Shown here in pieces: positions 49,649 through 59,232 of a stretch of DNA of 64,000 nucleotides. The number at the start of each line of letters is the position of its first letter. Positions within the stretch are counted from its first letter, which is position 1. The translations under genes were made by a program, and so were the position numbers. Below the pieces are notes generated by a model that searched no databases, was not told the DNA's origin, and saw only the letters and a list, made by a program, of their open reading frames with translations. The DNA comes from Paracoccaceae bacterium (GTDB lineage: Bacteria > Pseudomonadota > Alphaproteobacteria > Rhodobacterales > Rhodobacteraceae), in contig WKFI01000005.1 of the NCBI GenBank assembly GCA_014872875.1, positions 62,001-126,000 of the forward strand, read 5' to 3'.

Positions 49649-51019
49649 TCAACACTTTGTCACGTCAAAACAGGGCGCAGTGGTGTTCCCCGGATACATT
49701 GCCTTGCGGTCAAGGATACCTGCCAACATCAAGTTGACCATTTCGACCTCGTTCCCACGCACGGTAATCAGCATGATGTGATCTTGTGACAGCCCCTTTT
49801 CAGGGAATTGTTGCCCGGAAGTCGTCGCCAGCTGAATGTAGTCCCGCCCAAAGCGTTGGCGATATTCGTAGAAATGCTCATGGCCGTTGAAGACGGTGTA
49901 GGGCATGTCTGACAAGGCGGTTTCGATGCGATGGAATTCCGTCGTTTCGGCCTCCCAAGCAGGTTTGTGGGTAATCACAAAGGTATGCCGGGCATCGCGG
50001 TTCTGTGAATTGACTTCAACGAAGTATTCGCCTTGGGTCGCACTTATCGCGCCGGTAACACGCTCCTGGCTCAAAGCGTATGGCGTCTGTGAAAAGGCCT
50101 CTGGTCCCTCGGTTTTGTATATTTCCACGGCTTCGGCCCTTTGCGCCGATAGGGTCGCCCGCCGCTCGGCACTCATGTCTTCCGTATCCAGAACAAGGAA
50201 GAGTACGTCCTTGAACCGGAAGTGGTAGTACGAATGCCCATACCGCTCTTTCCAGATCGCGCGCTCTTCCTCACTCGACAGGTCATGGTTGCCGCCGACG
50301 TAAATGTAGGGCGCACCAACCAAAGCAGCTCGCGCATCAAAGCTGTCCCATTCGGCGACCAAGGCGTCCCTATCTCCACCGCCACCAATCATGATCTTGA
50401 TAAAGCTGGCGCCTTTCCGCATTTCCTCCCGGATTGCCAATCGCACCTCATCCGGGCCGTCGGCAATCCGAACCATTCCGATCCGCTCCATGTTGGTCTG
50501 CCCTTTGACGGACGTATCCATCATGAAATCTGCGTGGCTGGACCAACCGCCAATGCATGCACCCGCCGAAACGATACGCGGGCCGGGTATGACGCCATCG
50601 TTGATAGCTCTCCGCATGCCATGCGTGTTGCCGCACAGGTCACGGACAGTGGTAAAGCCACGCATCAGCATGTCTTACGCAGCAACGGCACCACGTATGG
50701 CAGCCTCCTGACCCGGCATTTGTTCCATGTCTACAGCAGGAGCAACAATGTGCAGATGCGTGTGAGTGTCCGTGAGTCCGGGAGTAAGTGTTCTGCCACC
50801 GCCGTCGATTACCGAGGCGTTTGGAGCGCTGATTTCCTCTGTCGAAACCTGAGCAATCAGGTTCCCCTCGACAAGGACGTTGGCCCCCATAATCAACTCA
50901 GGCGTTACGCCGTCATAGACATTCACATTTGTGAAGAGTGTCCTTGGTAGCGGTGCGTCTTGCGCGATAACAGCGGTCGCAGCAAAAGACACGGCCAGAG
51001 CAGTTACAAATGACTTCAT
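49649..51019 (-). pseudogene. Chimera: secreted amidohydrolase N-terminal part (with in-frame TAA) fused to a metallophosphoesterase C-terminal part
   Basis: 51019-50675 encodes signal peptide + amidohydrolase start (LTPGLTDTHTHLH); in-frame TAA; 50671 continues LMRGFTTVRDLCGNTHGMRRAINDGVIPGPRIVSAG...KIMIGGGG then DRDALVAEWDSFDARAA...IYVGGNHDLSSEE...NGHEHFYEYRQRFG. Confidence 0.8.
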
Positions 51020-51853
51020 GACTTACTCCCAGTTTTTTCAAATCCTAAGAAGGTTCCTCAAAAAGACAAAGGGACTTTTTCTTTTCTTTGCCTGCAAATC
51101 GATTGAAAACTGGCCATTTTTGTCCGTTGCGATGGAGGAGAGAGTAGAACATTTGACGAAAAACTGGCTTACCTTGGCCGTACCGTAAGTTGGGAGGCAC
51201 CTCGTCCCGGATCCCCCCGTGTCACGACAATCACGAGCACGGATTTCGAACCGCCTTTCTTGTGGATGCTTCGGGGTAGAGGTTCGAGAACCGGCGGGCG
51301 GATACTGAGGACCTGATGCGATCGGGTGAGGCCTTATGGCCTGAGCCGGCAGTTGATCACGATCTGTGCCTGCTAGGTCGTCGTGAACCACTCGGCTTCA
51401 AGAAATTTGCGGCGGGGCCTTTAACTGAACCTTGTACGACAGCCATTTTCCCAAGGTGAACCGGGACAAATCTGGATGGAGTTTACGCCAACGGGCGGGA
51501 TTCAAACGAAGGTTCCCCGCGAACAGAAGTCTGGGCTGTTATAACTTCGTACGAAATCGGTTTGTCCGCGGCACAGGAACAGCCCTTACCTGCCCTAGCA
51601 CTTGACCAATCGGATCCCGGCCAGACGAAGCATACCATTGATCTATGCGACAGCCTGGTAACGTATCGAGCCGCATGCGTGGCCCAATACCTTGAACAGC
51701 CGACGCCCCGAAGTACCAGGCTTCTGGCGAACACAATTCGTCAGGCCCTTGGGTTTTAGGTAGCTCAGACTTTCATCGAGGGTGCGCAAGGTCATGCCGG
51801 GTCAGCCTGGAACCTTGTTGAATTGTTTCGAGCCACTGCTATTGTCTTGATGA

Positions 51854-51867
51854 AATGATATAACATT
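51854..51867. promoter_or_regulatory. Candidate Zur box
   Basis: GAAATGATATAACATT; AATG-a-TATA-a-CATT imperfect palindrome 10 bp before the DUF2796 start; contains the TATAACATT half of proteobacterial Zur boxes. Confidence 0.4.
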
Positions 51868-51877
51868 GGGTTGCCTG

Positions 51878-52612
51878 ATGAAACGTATTGCCTTTTTGCT
51901 GTCCACACTTCCCTTTTCACTTGCCGCCGAAGAAACCAGATCCCTTGCCGCGCATGAGCATGGGTCTGGAAGTCTTGGCATTGCGGTCTCCGGAAATGAC
52001 ATCGCGATGAGTTTTGTGGCTCCCGGCGCTGATATCGTCGGGTTCGAACATGAAGCGTCTTCTTCAGAAGACAGGGCTGCGATCAAGGCGGCCGTGTCGG
52101 ATTTGGCTGACCCATTGAAATTGTTCGTTTTCCCTGAATCGGCACTCTGTTCAGTCGTCGGTGTTGATATCGCCATTCTGGACGAGGAAGAGACGCATGA
52201 TCATGACGATCATGCAGATCATGACGACCACGACGAGCATCATGACGAACATGCCGACCATCAGGAAGAAGCTGGCCATGACGATCATGATCATGCCAGC
52301 CACGAGTCGCACGATGATCACGATGATCATGCAGATCATGATGATCACGAAGAGCATCATGACGAACATGCAGATCATGACGATCACGACGAGCATCATG
52401 ACGAACAGGCAGAAGCCGCGCACAATGAATACAAGGCTGAGTACGAAATCTCGTGCAGCAATCCGGGTGCGATCGATCGCATCGGATTTGCCTATTTCAA
52501 TCGGTTTCCAAACGCTCGCGAGTTGGCCGTGCAGGTTGTTTCTGATAAAGGAGCAAATGCATATGATGTCGAACGTGACGATCCGGTTCTTGAGCTCAAA
52601 GGTTTATTCTGA
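51878..52612 (+). CDS. DUF2796 (ZrgA-like) periplasmic His/Asp-rich putative zinc-binding protein
   Basis: AAHEHGSGSLGIAVSGNDIAMSFVAPGADIVGFEHEA followed by a long DHDDHDEHHDEHADH-rich segment. Confidence 0.82.
   Translation: MKRIAFLLSTLPFSLAAEETRSLAAHEHGSGSLGIAVSGNDIAMSFVAPGADIVGFEHEASSSEDRAAIKAAVSDLADPLKLFVFPESALCSVVGVDIAILDEEETHDHDDHADHDDHDEHHDEHADHQEEAGHDDHDHASHESHDDHDDHADHDDHEEHHDEHADHDDHDEHHDEQAEAAHNEYKAEYEISCSNPGAIDRIGFAYFNRFPNARELAVQVVSDKGANAYDVERDDPVLELKGLF
52195..52415 (+). repeat. Degenerate in-frame tandem repeats encoding (DHDDH[D/E]EHHDE[H/Q]A)n
   Basis: Repeated gatcatgacgatcacgacgagcatcatgacgaacatgc-like units inside the DUF2796 gene. Confidence 0.8.
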
Positions 52613-52615
52613 CGC

Positions 52616-53341
52616 ATGACACCCAGCGCGGCCCCGTCCGGGGAAGACAACCACGCAATCCTTCTTAAGGACGTTGCGTTTGCGTGGCCGCGTGGGGACT
52701 TCCGGTTGGATATCGACAGGTTTGAAGTGTCAGCCGGTGAGCGGGTACTTCTGCTTGGCGAAAGCGGGTCTGGCAAATCCACTCTGCTTAGCCTGATATG
52801 CGGAATATTGTTGCCCGCATCCGGACTGGTTCAGGTCGCTGGTCAGGACTTGAGCAAGCTGTCGCCAAGCCAACGCGACAGATACCGTGCCGACCGGATT
52901 GGCGTTATCTTTCAGATGTTCAACCTGCTCCCCTATGCCAGCGCCTTGGACAATATACTGCTGCCGTTACGGTTTTCGCCCGCACGAAGAGCACGGTGCA
53001 GTGACCAGAAAAAAGACGCGTTGGCCTTGACGACGGCTTTGGGATTACCGGAAAGCTTGGTTCAACAGGGCTCTGCTGCAGATCTGTCCGTTGGACAGCA
53101 ACAACGCGTTGCCGTGGCCCGCGCCATGATAGGAAGACCAGACCTGATAGTTGCGGATGAGCCAACGTCGGCCCTGGATGCTGGATCTCAAAGGGAATTT
53201 CTGGATCTATTGTTCTCGCGGGTGTCGGCAGCGAACAGCAGCCTCGTGATGGTCAGCCACGACGACCGTATTGCGGATCGGTTCGACCGTGTTCTGTCTC
53301 TGTCCGACATCGCGAGATCTCAAAGGGCTGTCCCTGCATGA
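52616..53341 (+). CDS. ABC transporter ATP-binding protein (LolD/MacB type)
   Basis: LLLGESGSGKSTLLSLICG, LSVGQQQRVAVARAMIGRPDLIVADEPTSALD. Confidence 0.93.
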   Translation: MTPSAAPSGEDNHAILLKDVAFAWPRGDFRLDIDRFEVSAGERVLLLGESGSGKSTLLSLICGILLPASGLVQVAGQDLSKLSPSQRDRYRADRIGVIFQMFNLLPYASALDNILLPLRFSPARRARCSDQKKDALALTTALGLPESLVQQGSAADLSVGQQQRVAVARAMIGRPDLIVADEPTSALDAGSQREFLDLLFSRVSAANSSLVMVSHDDRIADRFDRVLSLSDIARSQRAVPA

Positions 53342-54591
53342 GCCTCACAAAGCTTGCCCTCCTTTCCTTGAAAAGCCGCGCCCTGACGGTGGGACTAACT
53401 GTCTTCGCTATAGCCCTTTCTGTGGTTTTGTTCATGGGAGTGGAAAAGCTGCGCATCGGCGCGCGGGCCAGCTTTACCGACACGATTTCCAACACCGATC
53501 TGATTATCGGCGCTCGTTCGGGTTCTGTGCAACTGCTGCTGTACTCCGTCTTCCGGATCGGCAATGCCACCAACAACGTGACATGGGAGAGCTTCCAGGA
53601 CATCGCAGCCCTGCCGCAAGTCGATTGGGCGGTGCCGATTTCGCTGGGGGACAGTCACCGGCAGTTTCGCGTCATGGGTACTACGGTTGAGTATTTCAAG
53701 CGCTACAAGTACCGCGGCGGGCGCCAATTGGCGTTTGAAACCGGCGACCGGATGGACGACCTGTTTGATGCCGTCATCGGTGCTGACGTTGCCCGAACCC
53801 TGGGATACTCCGTCGGCGATCCGATCGTGGTGGCACATGGCATCGCGTCCTTCAGCGAACACAAGGATACCCCCTTCCGGATCTCAGGTATTCTGGAAAA
53901 GACCGGAACCCCCGTAGACAGGACCGTCATTGTCAGCCTTGAGGCCATCGAAGCAATACATGTGGACTGGCAGAGTGGTGGCCGCAAACCCGGGCAACCT
54001 ACCCCCGTTGAACAGATCCGTCAGATGGATTTGCAACCCAAGGCCATAACTGCCGCCATGTTGGGGATGAAGTCTCGCCTGCACATTTTCACCGTGCAGC
54101 GGGCGATCAACGAATACCGCGAAGAACCGTTGCTGGCGATAATACCCGGCGTGGCCCTGCATGAACTGTGGGGTATCGTCGGGATTGCCGAAACCGCCCT
54201 GATTGCCGTGTCCGCCATGGTAGTCGTGACCGCCCTTCTGGGAATGTCCGCGATGATCCTTTCGGGCTTGAATGCCCGACGACGCGAAATGGCGATCTTG
54301 CGCGCCGTAGGCGCACGGGCAACGACCATCATGGGTCTTTTACTGATCGAGGCTTGTCTGATGGCCCTGAGCGGCGCAGTTCTTGGCATACTGTTCCTCT
54401 ATGGCGGCCTGTTCGTGCTGCAACCATGGCTGGACAGCACCTTTGGTTTGTTTGTTCCGATCACGGGACTTTCGACCCGGGAATGGGCCATTCTTGGCGC
54501 TGTTGTGATCGCGGCTGCTCTGGTCAGCTTGTTGCCGGCGCTTCGGGCCTATCGAATGTCGCTGTCAGATGGCATGATGGTGAAAATGTGA
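53338..54591 (+). CDS. FtsX/MacB-type ABC transporter permease
   Basis: 417 aa, four predicted TMs with periplasmic domain; overlaps the ATPase gene. Confidence 0.88.
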   Translation: MSLTKLALLSLKSRALTVGLTVFAIALSVVLFMGVEKLRIGARASFTDTISNTDLIIGARSGSVQLLLYSVFRIGNATNNVTWESFQDIAALPQVDWAVPISLGDSHRQFRVMGTTVEYFKRYKYRGGRQLAFETGDRMDDLFDAVIGADVARTLGYSVGDPIVVAHGIASFSEHKDTPFRISGILEKTGTPVDRTVIVSLEAIEAIHVDWQSGGRKPGQPTPVEQIRQMDLQPKAITAAMLGMKSRLHIFTVQRAINEYREEPLLAIIPGVALHELWGIVGIAETALIAVSAMVVVTALLGMSAMILSGLNARRREMAILRAVGARATTIMGLLLIEACLMALSGAVLGILFLYGGLFVLQPWLDSTFGLFVPITGLSTREWAILGAVVIAAALVSLLPALRAYRMSLSDGMMVKM

Positions 54592-54627
54592 TTTCACGCC
54601 CCTGCAAAACGGGAGCAGTATGACGAC

Positions 54628-55710
54628 ATGTTACGTATTGCCGGACCCTTGATCGGTGTATTGTGCGCGGCTGGTTCCGTGGCGTCGGCCTGTGGGTTTC
54701 ACAACTACACGCCTCAAAGCACTTTGGTGGATCGTTTGTTGAACAGCGACCATATCGTATTGGCCCGGCAGGACCCGTCGGACCCTTTTCAATACAGTCC
54801 TACGAGCGCACTTGAAGGCAGCATAAACGACGTCGACATTCCATTCCTTGTCGATAGCACGACCCGCCGAAAACTGTCTTTACAGTCTGATCATCAAGTT
54901 CTGTTTGCACGCGACGGAATGTATGGCCCATGGCAAAGAGTTGCGTTCATAGACAATGACTTGAAACCGGTTCTTGATGCAATCATGACGCATCTGGGCG
55001 CCTGGGAACTGGGGAATGACCTGAGCCGTTTTCAAACATTCGCCAGTCTGATGAATCACCCGAACACCACGATCCGACATTTGGCCCTTCAGGAACTCGA
55101 CCGCGCGAATTACGGCTTTCTAAGCACACATCCCTTGCCTATTGATCCCAACCGGATCCTGCGTGTCCTGAACGACCCCACGCAGGTGGACATGAAACCC
55201 ATCCGCGTGCTCCTGTTGGGCTTGAGCGGAGATTCATCTGTCGCGCCGGTGCTGGAGCGCGGTCTTGCACGTTCCATACCCGTCCAGGACTCTTTGATTG
55301 GGGCCTACGCAACTGCATTGATCGAAACACAGGGACAGACGGCGGTACAACGCCTGGCCCAGATCTATCTTGCGGATCCTGCTGTTCCGATCCTGTCGAA
55401 AGAGATGATCGTCGAAGCTTTTGCATTGCATAGCCAATATGGAGACGACGAGATGCGACAGGCCGTCTCTGACGTCATGCAAGATGTCTTGTGGTATGCA
55501 CCCGAGCTCGCTGCTGCCGTAGCACGACAATTTGGTGCCCGATCGGTTTGGACACAGGCTCAGCTCTTGCAAAACATGGTTAAACAAGGTGCGCTCAGTT
55601 CAATCTATGACGTGCTGGCCGTCAGCCGATATGTCGCCTTGGCACAGGAGGCGTCCTCCATGCCCGGGTACAATTCATCCCCTGCCCTCAAGACCCAGGT
55701 GACCGAATGA
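54628..55710 (+). CDS. Hypothetical secreted protein with repeat-like helical C-terminal half
   Basis: 360 aa, signal peptide (MLRIAGPLIGVLCAAGSVASACGFHNY); in the same operon, overlaps next gene. Confidence 0.7.
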   Translation: MLRIAGPLIGVLCAAGSVASACGFHNYTPQSTLVDRLLNSDHIVLARQDPSDPFQYSPTSALEGSINDVDIPFLVDSTTRRKLSLQSDHQVLFARDGMYGPWQRVAFIDNDLKPVLDAIMTHLGAWELGNDLSRFQTFASLMNHPNTTIRHLALQELDRANYGFLSTHPLPIDPNRILRVLNDPTQVDMKPIRVLLLGLSGDSSVAPVLERGLARSIPVQDSLIGAYATALIETQGQTAVQRLAQIYLADPAVPILSKEMIVEAFALHSQYGDDEMRQAVSDVMQDVLWYAPELAAAVARQFGARSVWTQAQLLQNMVKQGALSSIYDVLAVSRYVALAQEASSMPGYNSSPALKTQVTE

Positions 55711-56222
55711 GGCCATCCCGCCGAAATTTCCTGAATGGAACCGTGTCGTTTTTGTGCCTGTCCGGTTTGGATGCGGTAAGTGCCGCAGCGGACACACCCG
55801 TAGACCTGAATTGGGACGATCTCGTTCCCAGGTCACAAGGGTTCTCCATGGATGCGCTGCGTGAACGAGGTGTCATCCAACATGGCGAGTTGAGCACCCC
55901 CTTTGACCAGGAGCGCAACGCCGAGGTCACAGACAAGTACAATGGTCAGCTTGTGCGTATCCCGGGATATCTCGTGCCATTGGAGTATGACGGCCAGAAT
56001 GTAACAAGCGCTCTTCTGGTGCCCTATGTCGGTGCCTGTATCCACGTTCCACCGCCGCCGCCCAACCAGTTGATCTTCGTGATCGCTGAAACACCCTACA
56101 ACACCGATACGATTTTTGACCCGGTGAATGTCACTGGTCTGTTCGAAACCACCGCAACCAACACCGAACTGGCCGAAGTTGGATACACCCTGATCGCGAA
56201 CCGGATCGAGCCGTATTCCTGA
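55707..56222 (+). CDS. DUF3299 domain-containing periplasmic protein
   Basis: RRNFLNGTVSFLCLSG Tat-like leader; RIPGYLVPLEYDGQNVTSALLVPYVGACIHVPPPPPNQLIFV. Confidence 0.83.
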   Translation: MRPSRRNFLNGTVSFLCLSGLDAVSAAADTPVDLNWDDLVPRSQGFSMDALRERGVIQHGELSTPFDQERNAEVTDKYNGQLVRIPGYLVPLEYDGQNVTSALLVPYVGACIHVPPPPPNQLIFVIAETPYNTDTIFDPVNVTGLFETTATNTELAEVGYTLIANRIEPYS

Positions 56223-56280
56223 TCCGATCCTGCCCTGCCAGTCTTGCGAATCCTGTTTGGCAGTCGTATGCACTCGGGAG

Positions 56281-56355
56281 CGCGGGTATGATGTAATGGT
56301 AGCCTGTCAGCTTCCCAAGCTGAACGCGCGGGTTCGATTCCCGCTACCCGCTCCA
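56281..56355 (+). tRNA. tRNA-Gly (CCC anticodon)
   Basis: GCGGGTATGATGTAATGGTAGCCTGTCAGCTTCCCAAGCTGAACGCGCGGGTTCGATTCCCGCTACCCGCTCCA cloverleaf. Confidence 0.96.
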
Positions 56356-56639
56356 AAAATCCAAGTTGGCTTCAGAACTTAGGACCGGGCTTGCCGGTAT
56401 CGTTTCATCCGCGACTGATCCAGTTTCCCGCCCCAGTACAAGAACGCCGACTTGCGTGAGACTTGCCATCTTTCAAAGAAGATTTGACACATCCAACCTG
56501 GATCCTTCGACAAAAGCTATTTGTATGCAGCTTCCGAGCGTCAGAATTCCAGCCCATTAATCAACAGAACGACATACAACTGGGCACCCAATTGGGTTTT
56601 AGGCCTAGCAAATGAACTGTCCTTCAAACAGGGCAACCA

Positions 56640-59036
56640 CTACAGGTCGAACTGATCAGCGGTCAATCCATGGAGCCCGGTAAGGTTGATCTGCATGTCT
56701 GCAATTGAATCCGCGTTCAAGAAGACCGACACAACCGTGTCGGCGCCTAGGGTAGTGTAAGAAACAACACCAGCACGCCCGTCAGTATTCCCGGCAGTAG
56801 ACCCCAGAAAAATAAATGATTGATCACCGAGCAAGGTTGCTGAGGCATCGATTGCCGACAAGTCGATTATATCGCCCTCGCTGACGTCAAAGTCCAGAAT
56901 CCAATCACTGGTATTAGAGCCTGGCAGGCTATCGCTTACCTTGACGTAAGTGAACGTATCCGCCGCTGCTCCCCCAATCAATCGGTCTGCTCCGTGCCCG
57001 CCAAACAGAGTGTCATTGCCGGATTGGCCGCGCAATATATCCCTGTTTCTGTCCCCGAACAGAAAATCGTCCCCACCTGCCCCCCTCAAGGTGTCATTGC
57101 CATAGCCGCCGGACAGGAGATCGTCTTCGCCGCCGCCTTTGATTGCATCACGACCACTTAAACCGAAGATTTCGTAACCCTTGCCCTTGTCCGCTTGCCC
57201 AACAACGTGAACGTCATTATCTTGCGTCAGGAAGACACGTTCCCGCTGGGATGCAACATTCAGAAAATACTCCGTGCTGAACCATCGCGCGACGGTCATT
57301 TTTCCATTCCAGTCCTCATCATGCACGATAGAGGTGACTTTTCCCTGGTCGTCATAGGTTATGGTTTGAAGCCTATCCAATTCGTTCTGGTTCAAGTACC
57401 CGCCACCAAATTTCGAATCCAACAGAGCCGGGCTTCCCGATGATGGGACAATGCTGTTTTGTGCTTCGACTATCTCGAAATGCAGGTGGGGAACGGTGGT
57501 TCCGGTCTTTCCGATTGTTCCCAATTGATCGCCGCTGGCCAACGGACCGTCCGCGTCCTTGGCCGGCTGGAAGCTGTCGAGGTGAGCATAGAGGCTATAA
57601 AGGTGGTAATCGGAACCAGACGACACCCCGTGATCGAGGATAACGGTTTTTCCATAACCGGTTGCAAAAGAGGAATAAATAACTTGGCCTTCCGCGAATG
57701 CGTTCACGGGCTTTCCTCGATCCGCATATGGTGGCCCATCAAGGTTCCAATCATCGGCCATATGAAAACCGCCCGGGCTATCGCGCCATTCCAGGAAATC
57801 ACCCGCGACATAGTAGTCGTCCGTGTCCCTTTCCGGAGTTTCGTTGCCTCGCCCAATCGGAGCGCGATATCCATCGAGATCCGTCAGGACGCCGACAAGC
57901 CCGGATCCCAGGTCAGAATGCCGGTAAGTATCTCTCAGTGCCAGAATCCAGCCTTCATCGACTTCAATTAGGTCATCCAGCCCGCCGCCATGTTGTTGCG
58001 AGGTTGCATCAAGGCGGAATTCTCCACCAATCGCCTGATAGTCAGATCCAAAACGACGTGCATAGATCGTGTCTTCGCCTTGATCTATCCAAGACACAAC
58101 GAAACCACCATCCGCCAGAGCTGTCACGCGCGGGTAATCGGCGGTCCTATCCTCGCCAAGTTCTCTTTCATCAATTTTGAACGGAGACCCGCGTAGAACA
58201 CCACCCGGTCCAAGGATCTGCGCGTTCAAAGAGATCTTTACCCCTTTTCCCACGTGTTCGTCGATTACAGCCGTCACGACAATCACATCACCATTCGCCA
58301 ATTCGGCGCCATCCATTCCGGCCGGCCCCCAGTAGTTCAAGTTCAATTGCGTAACTCTGCTGTCGGGGGTGCCGTCTTGTTCAAAGGCACGGCTCTTCAC
58401 GACACCTTCGCCATCCGTCCAAATCATCCTAAACCCGTCTTGGGTTTGAACAATCTTCGTGTTCCCATTCAACCTGTAGGATTGGTCTTTCAGCAGCGCG
58501 ACAGGTGGTTCAAACCAATCCACTGGACGGCCTTTGAAATTCAACTCTCGAAAGTAGCGATTGCCATCATCGCCCAGATTGTTCTCCCAGATAAGCCCAT
58601 ACCGGGCGTCCTTTGGGTCCCCCGGACCATTCAAGGCAACCAAATCGACAAGAGACACGCTTTGGGAATGAGCCATCGTGAAGGCAGTCTTTTCACTCCA
58701 ACGTGCTTTTCCGTCAGCATCGAAACCACGCAAATTGAAACTGGATGGTTCATTGTATGATAGGTTCTGCTCCCAACCGACAAGAAAACCACCATCGGGG
58801 GCGGCTGCAAGAACCGGCGTTGCTTGGGTGCCAGCAAAGACAGAATTCGCGATCACGCTGTCAGATACAGCCGTCCCATCCCGTTCGAAAACCCGCACCC
58901 GAATGGCCGTCGAACTCCCATCGCTTTGTGCACTGCTCGTCTCGACCCAGGCCATAGCGATGCGTCCGCCTTTGAGCTGGACCGTTCTGGCGCCTTCTCC
59001 GTTGCCCGATCCGTCAATATCAAACTCAAAACTCAT
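56640..59036 (-). CDS. RTX-type secreted protein with M23 peptidase domain
   Basis: 798 aa: M23 motif HLYSLYAHLDSF...HLHFEI, then RTX nonapeptides (GGYGNDTLRGAGGDDFLFGDRNRDILRGQSGNDTLFGGHGADRLIGG) and serralysin-like C-terminus. Confidence 0.88.
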   Translation of the reverse strand: MSFEFDIDGSGNGEGARTVQLKGGRIAMAWVETSSAQSDGSSTAIRVRVFERDGTAVSDSVIANSVFAGTQATPVLAAAPDGGFLVGWEQNLSYNEPSSFNLRGFDADGKARWSEKTAFTMAHSQSVSLVDLVALNGPGDPKDARYGLIWENNLGDDGNRYFRELNFKGRPVDWFEPPVALLKDQSYRLNGNTKIVQTQDGFRMIWTDGEGVVKSRAFEQDGTPDSRVTQLNLNYWGPAGMDGAELANGDVIVVTAVIDEHVGKGVKISLNAQILGPGGVLRGSPFKIDERELGEDRTADYPRVTALADGGFVVSWIDQGEDTIYARRFGSDYQAIGGEFRLDATSQQHGGGLDDLIEVDEGWILALRDTYRHSDLGSGLVGVLTDLDGYRAPIGRGNETPERDTDDYYVAGDFLEWRDSPGGFHMADDWNLDGPPYADRGKPVNAFAEGQVIYSSFATGYGKTVILDHGVSSGSDYHLYSLYAHLDSFQPAKDADGPLASGDQLGTIGKTGTTVPHLHFEIVEAQNSIVPSSGSPALLDSKFGGGYLNQNELDRLQTITYDDQGKVTSIVHDEDWNGKMTVARWFSTEYFLNVASQRERVFLTQDNDVHVVGQADKGKGYEIFGLSGRDAIKGGGEDDLLSGGYGNDTLRGAGGDDFLFGDRNRDILRGQSGNDTLFGGHGADRLIGGAAADTFTYVKVSDSLPGSNTSDWILDFDVSEGDIIDLSAIDASATLLGDQSFIFLGSTAGNTDGRAGVVSYTTLGADTVVSVFLNADSIADMQINLTGLHGLTADQFDL

Positions 59037-59232
59037 TGCTTTATCTCACTGAAAAAGAATACCGTCGTTCAGTTCAGACTAGAGCGATTAGCGCTGGCCT
59101 GTCCATAAAACCTGCTGGTGATCCCCGGTGTCGTAATGACGTCGGAACGGGCCAGCGGTTGGGTTTCCAGAGGACCCGAAATCCACCGGGAAATGGCTTG
59201 TATTGCTTTCAAGGCATGCGTTAAGTCATTCC

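Noticed and set aside
52161-52619. Alternative-frame Met/Ile/Thr-rich ORFs across the His-rich repeat, and a CRISPR-like look
   Set aside because: Repeats are contiguous, codon-phased and encode metal-binding residues in the DUF2796 frame; no unique spacers.
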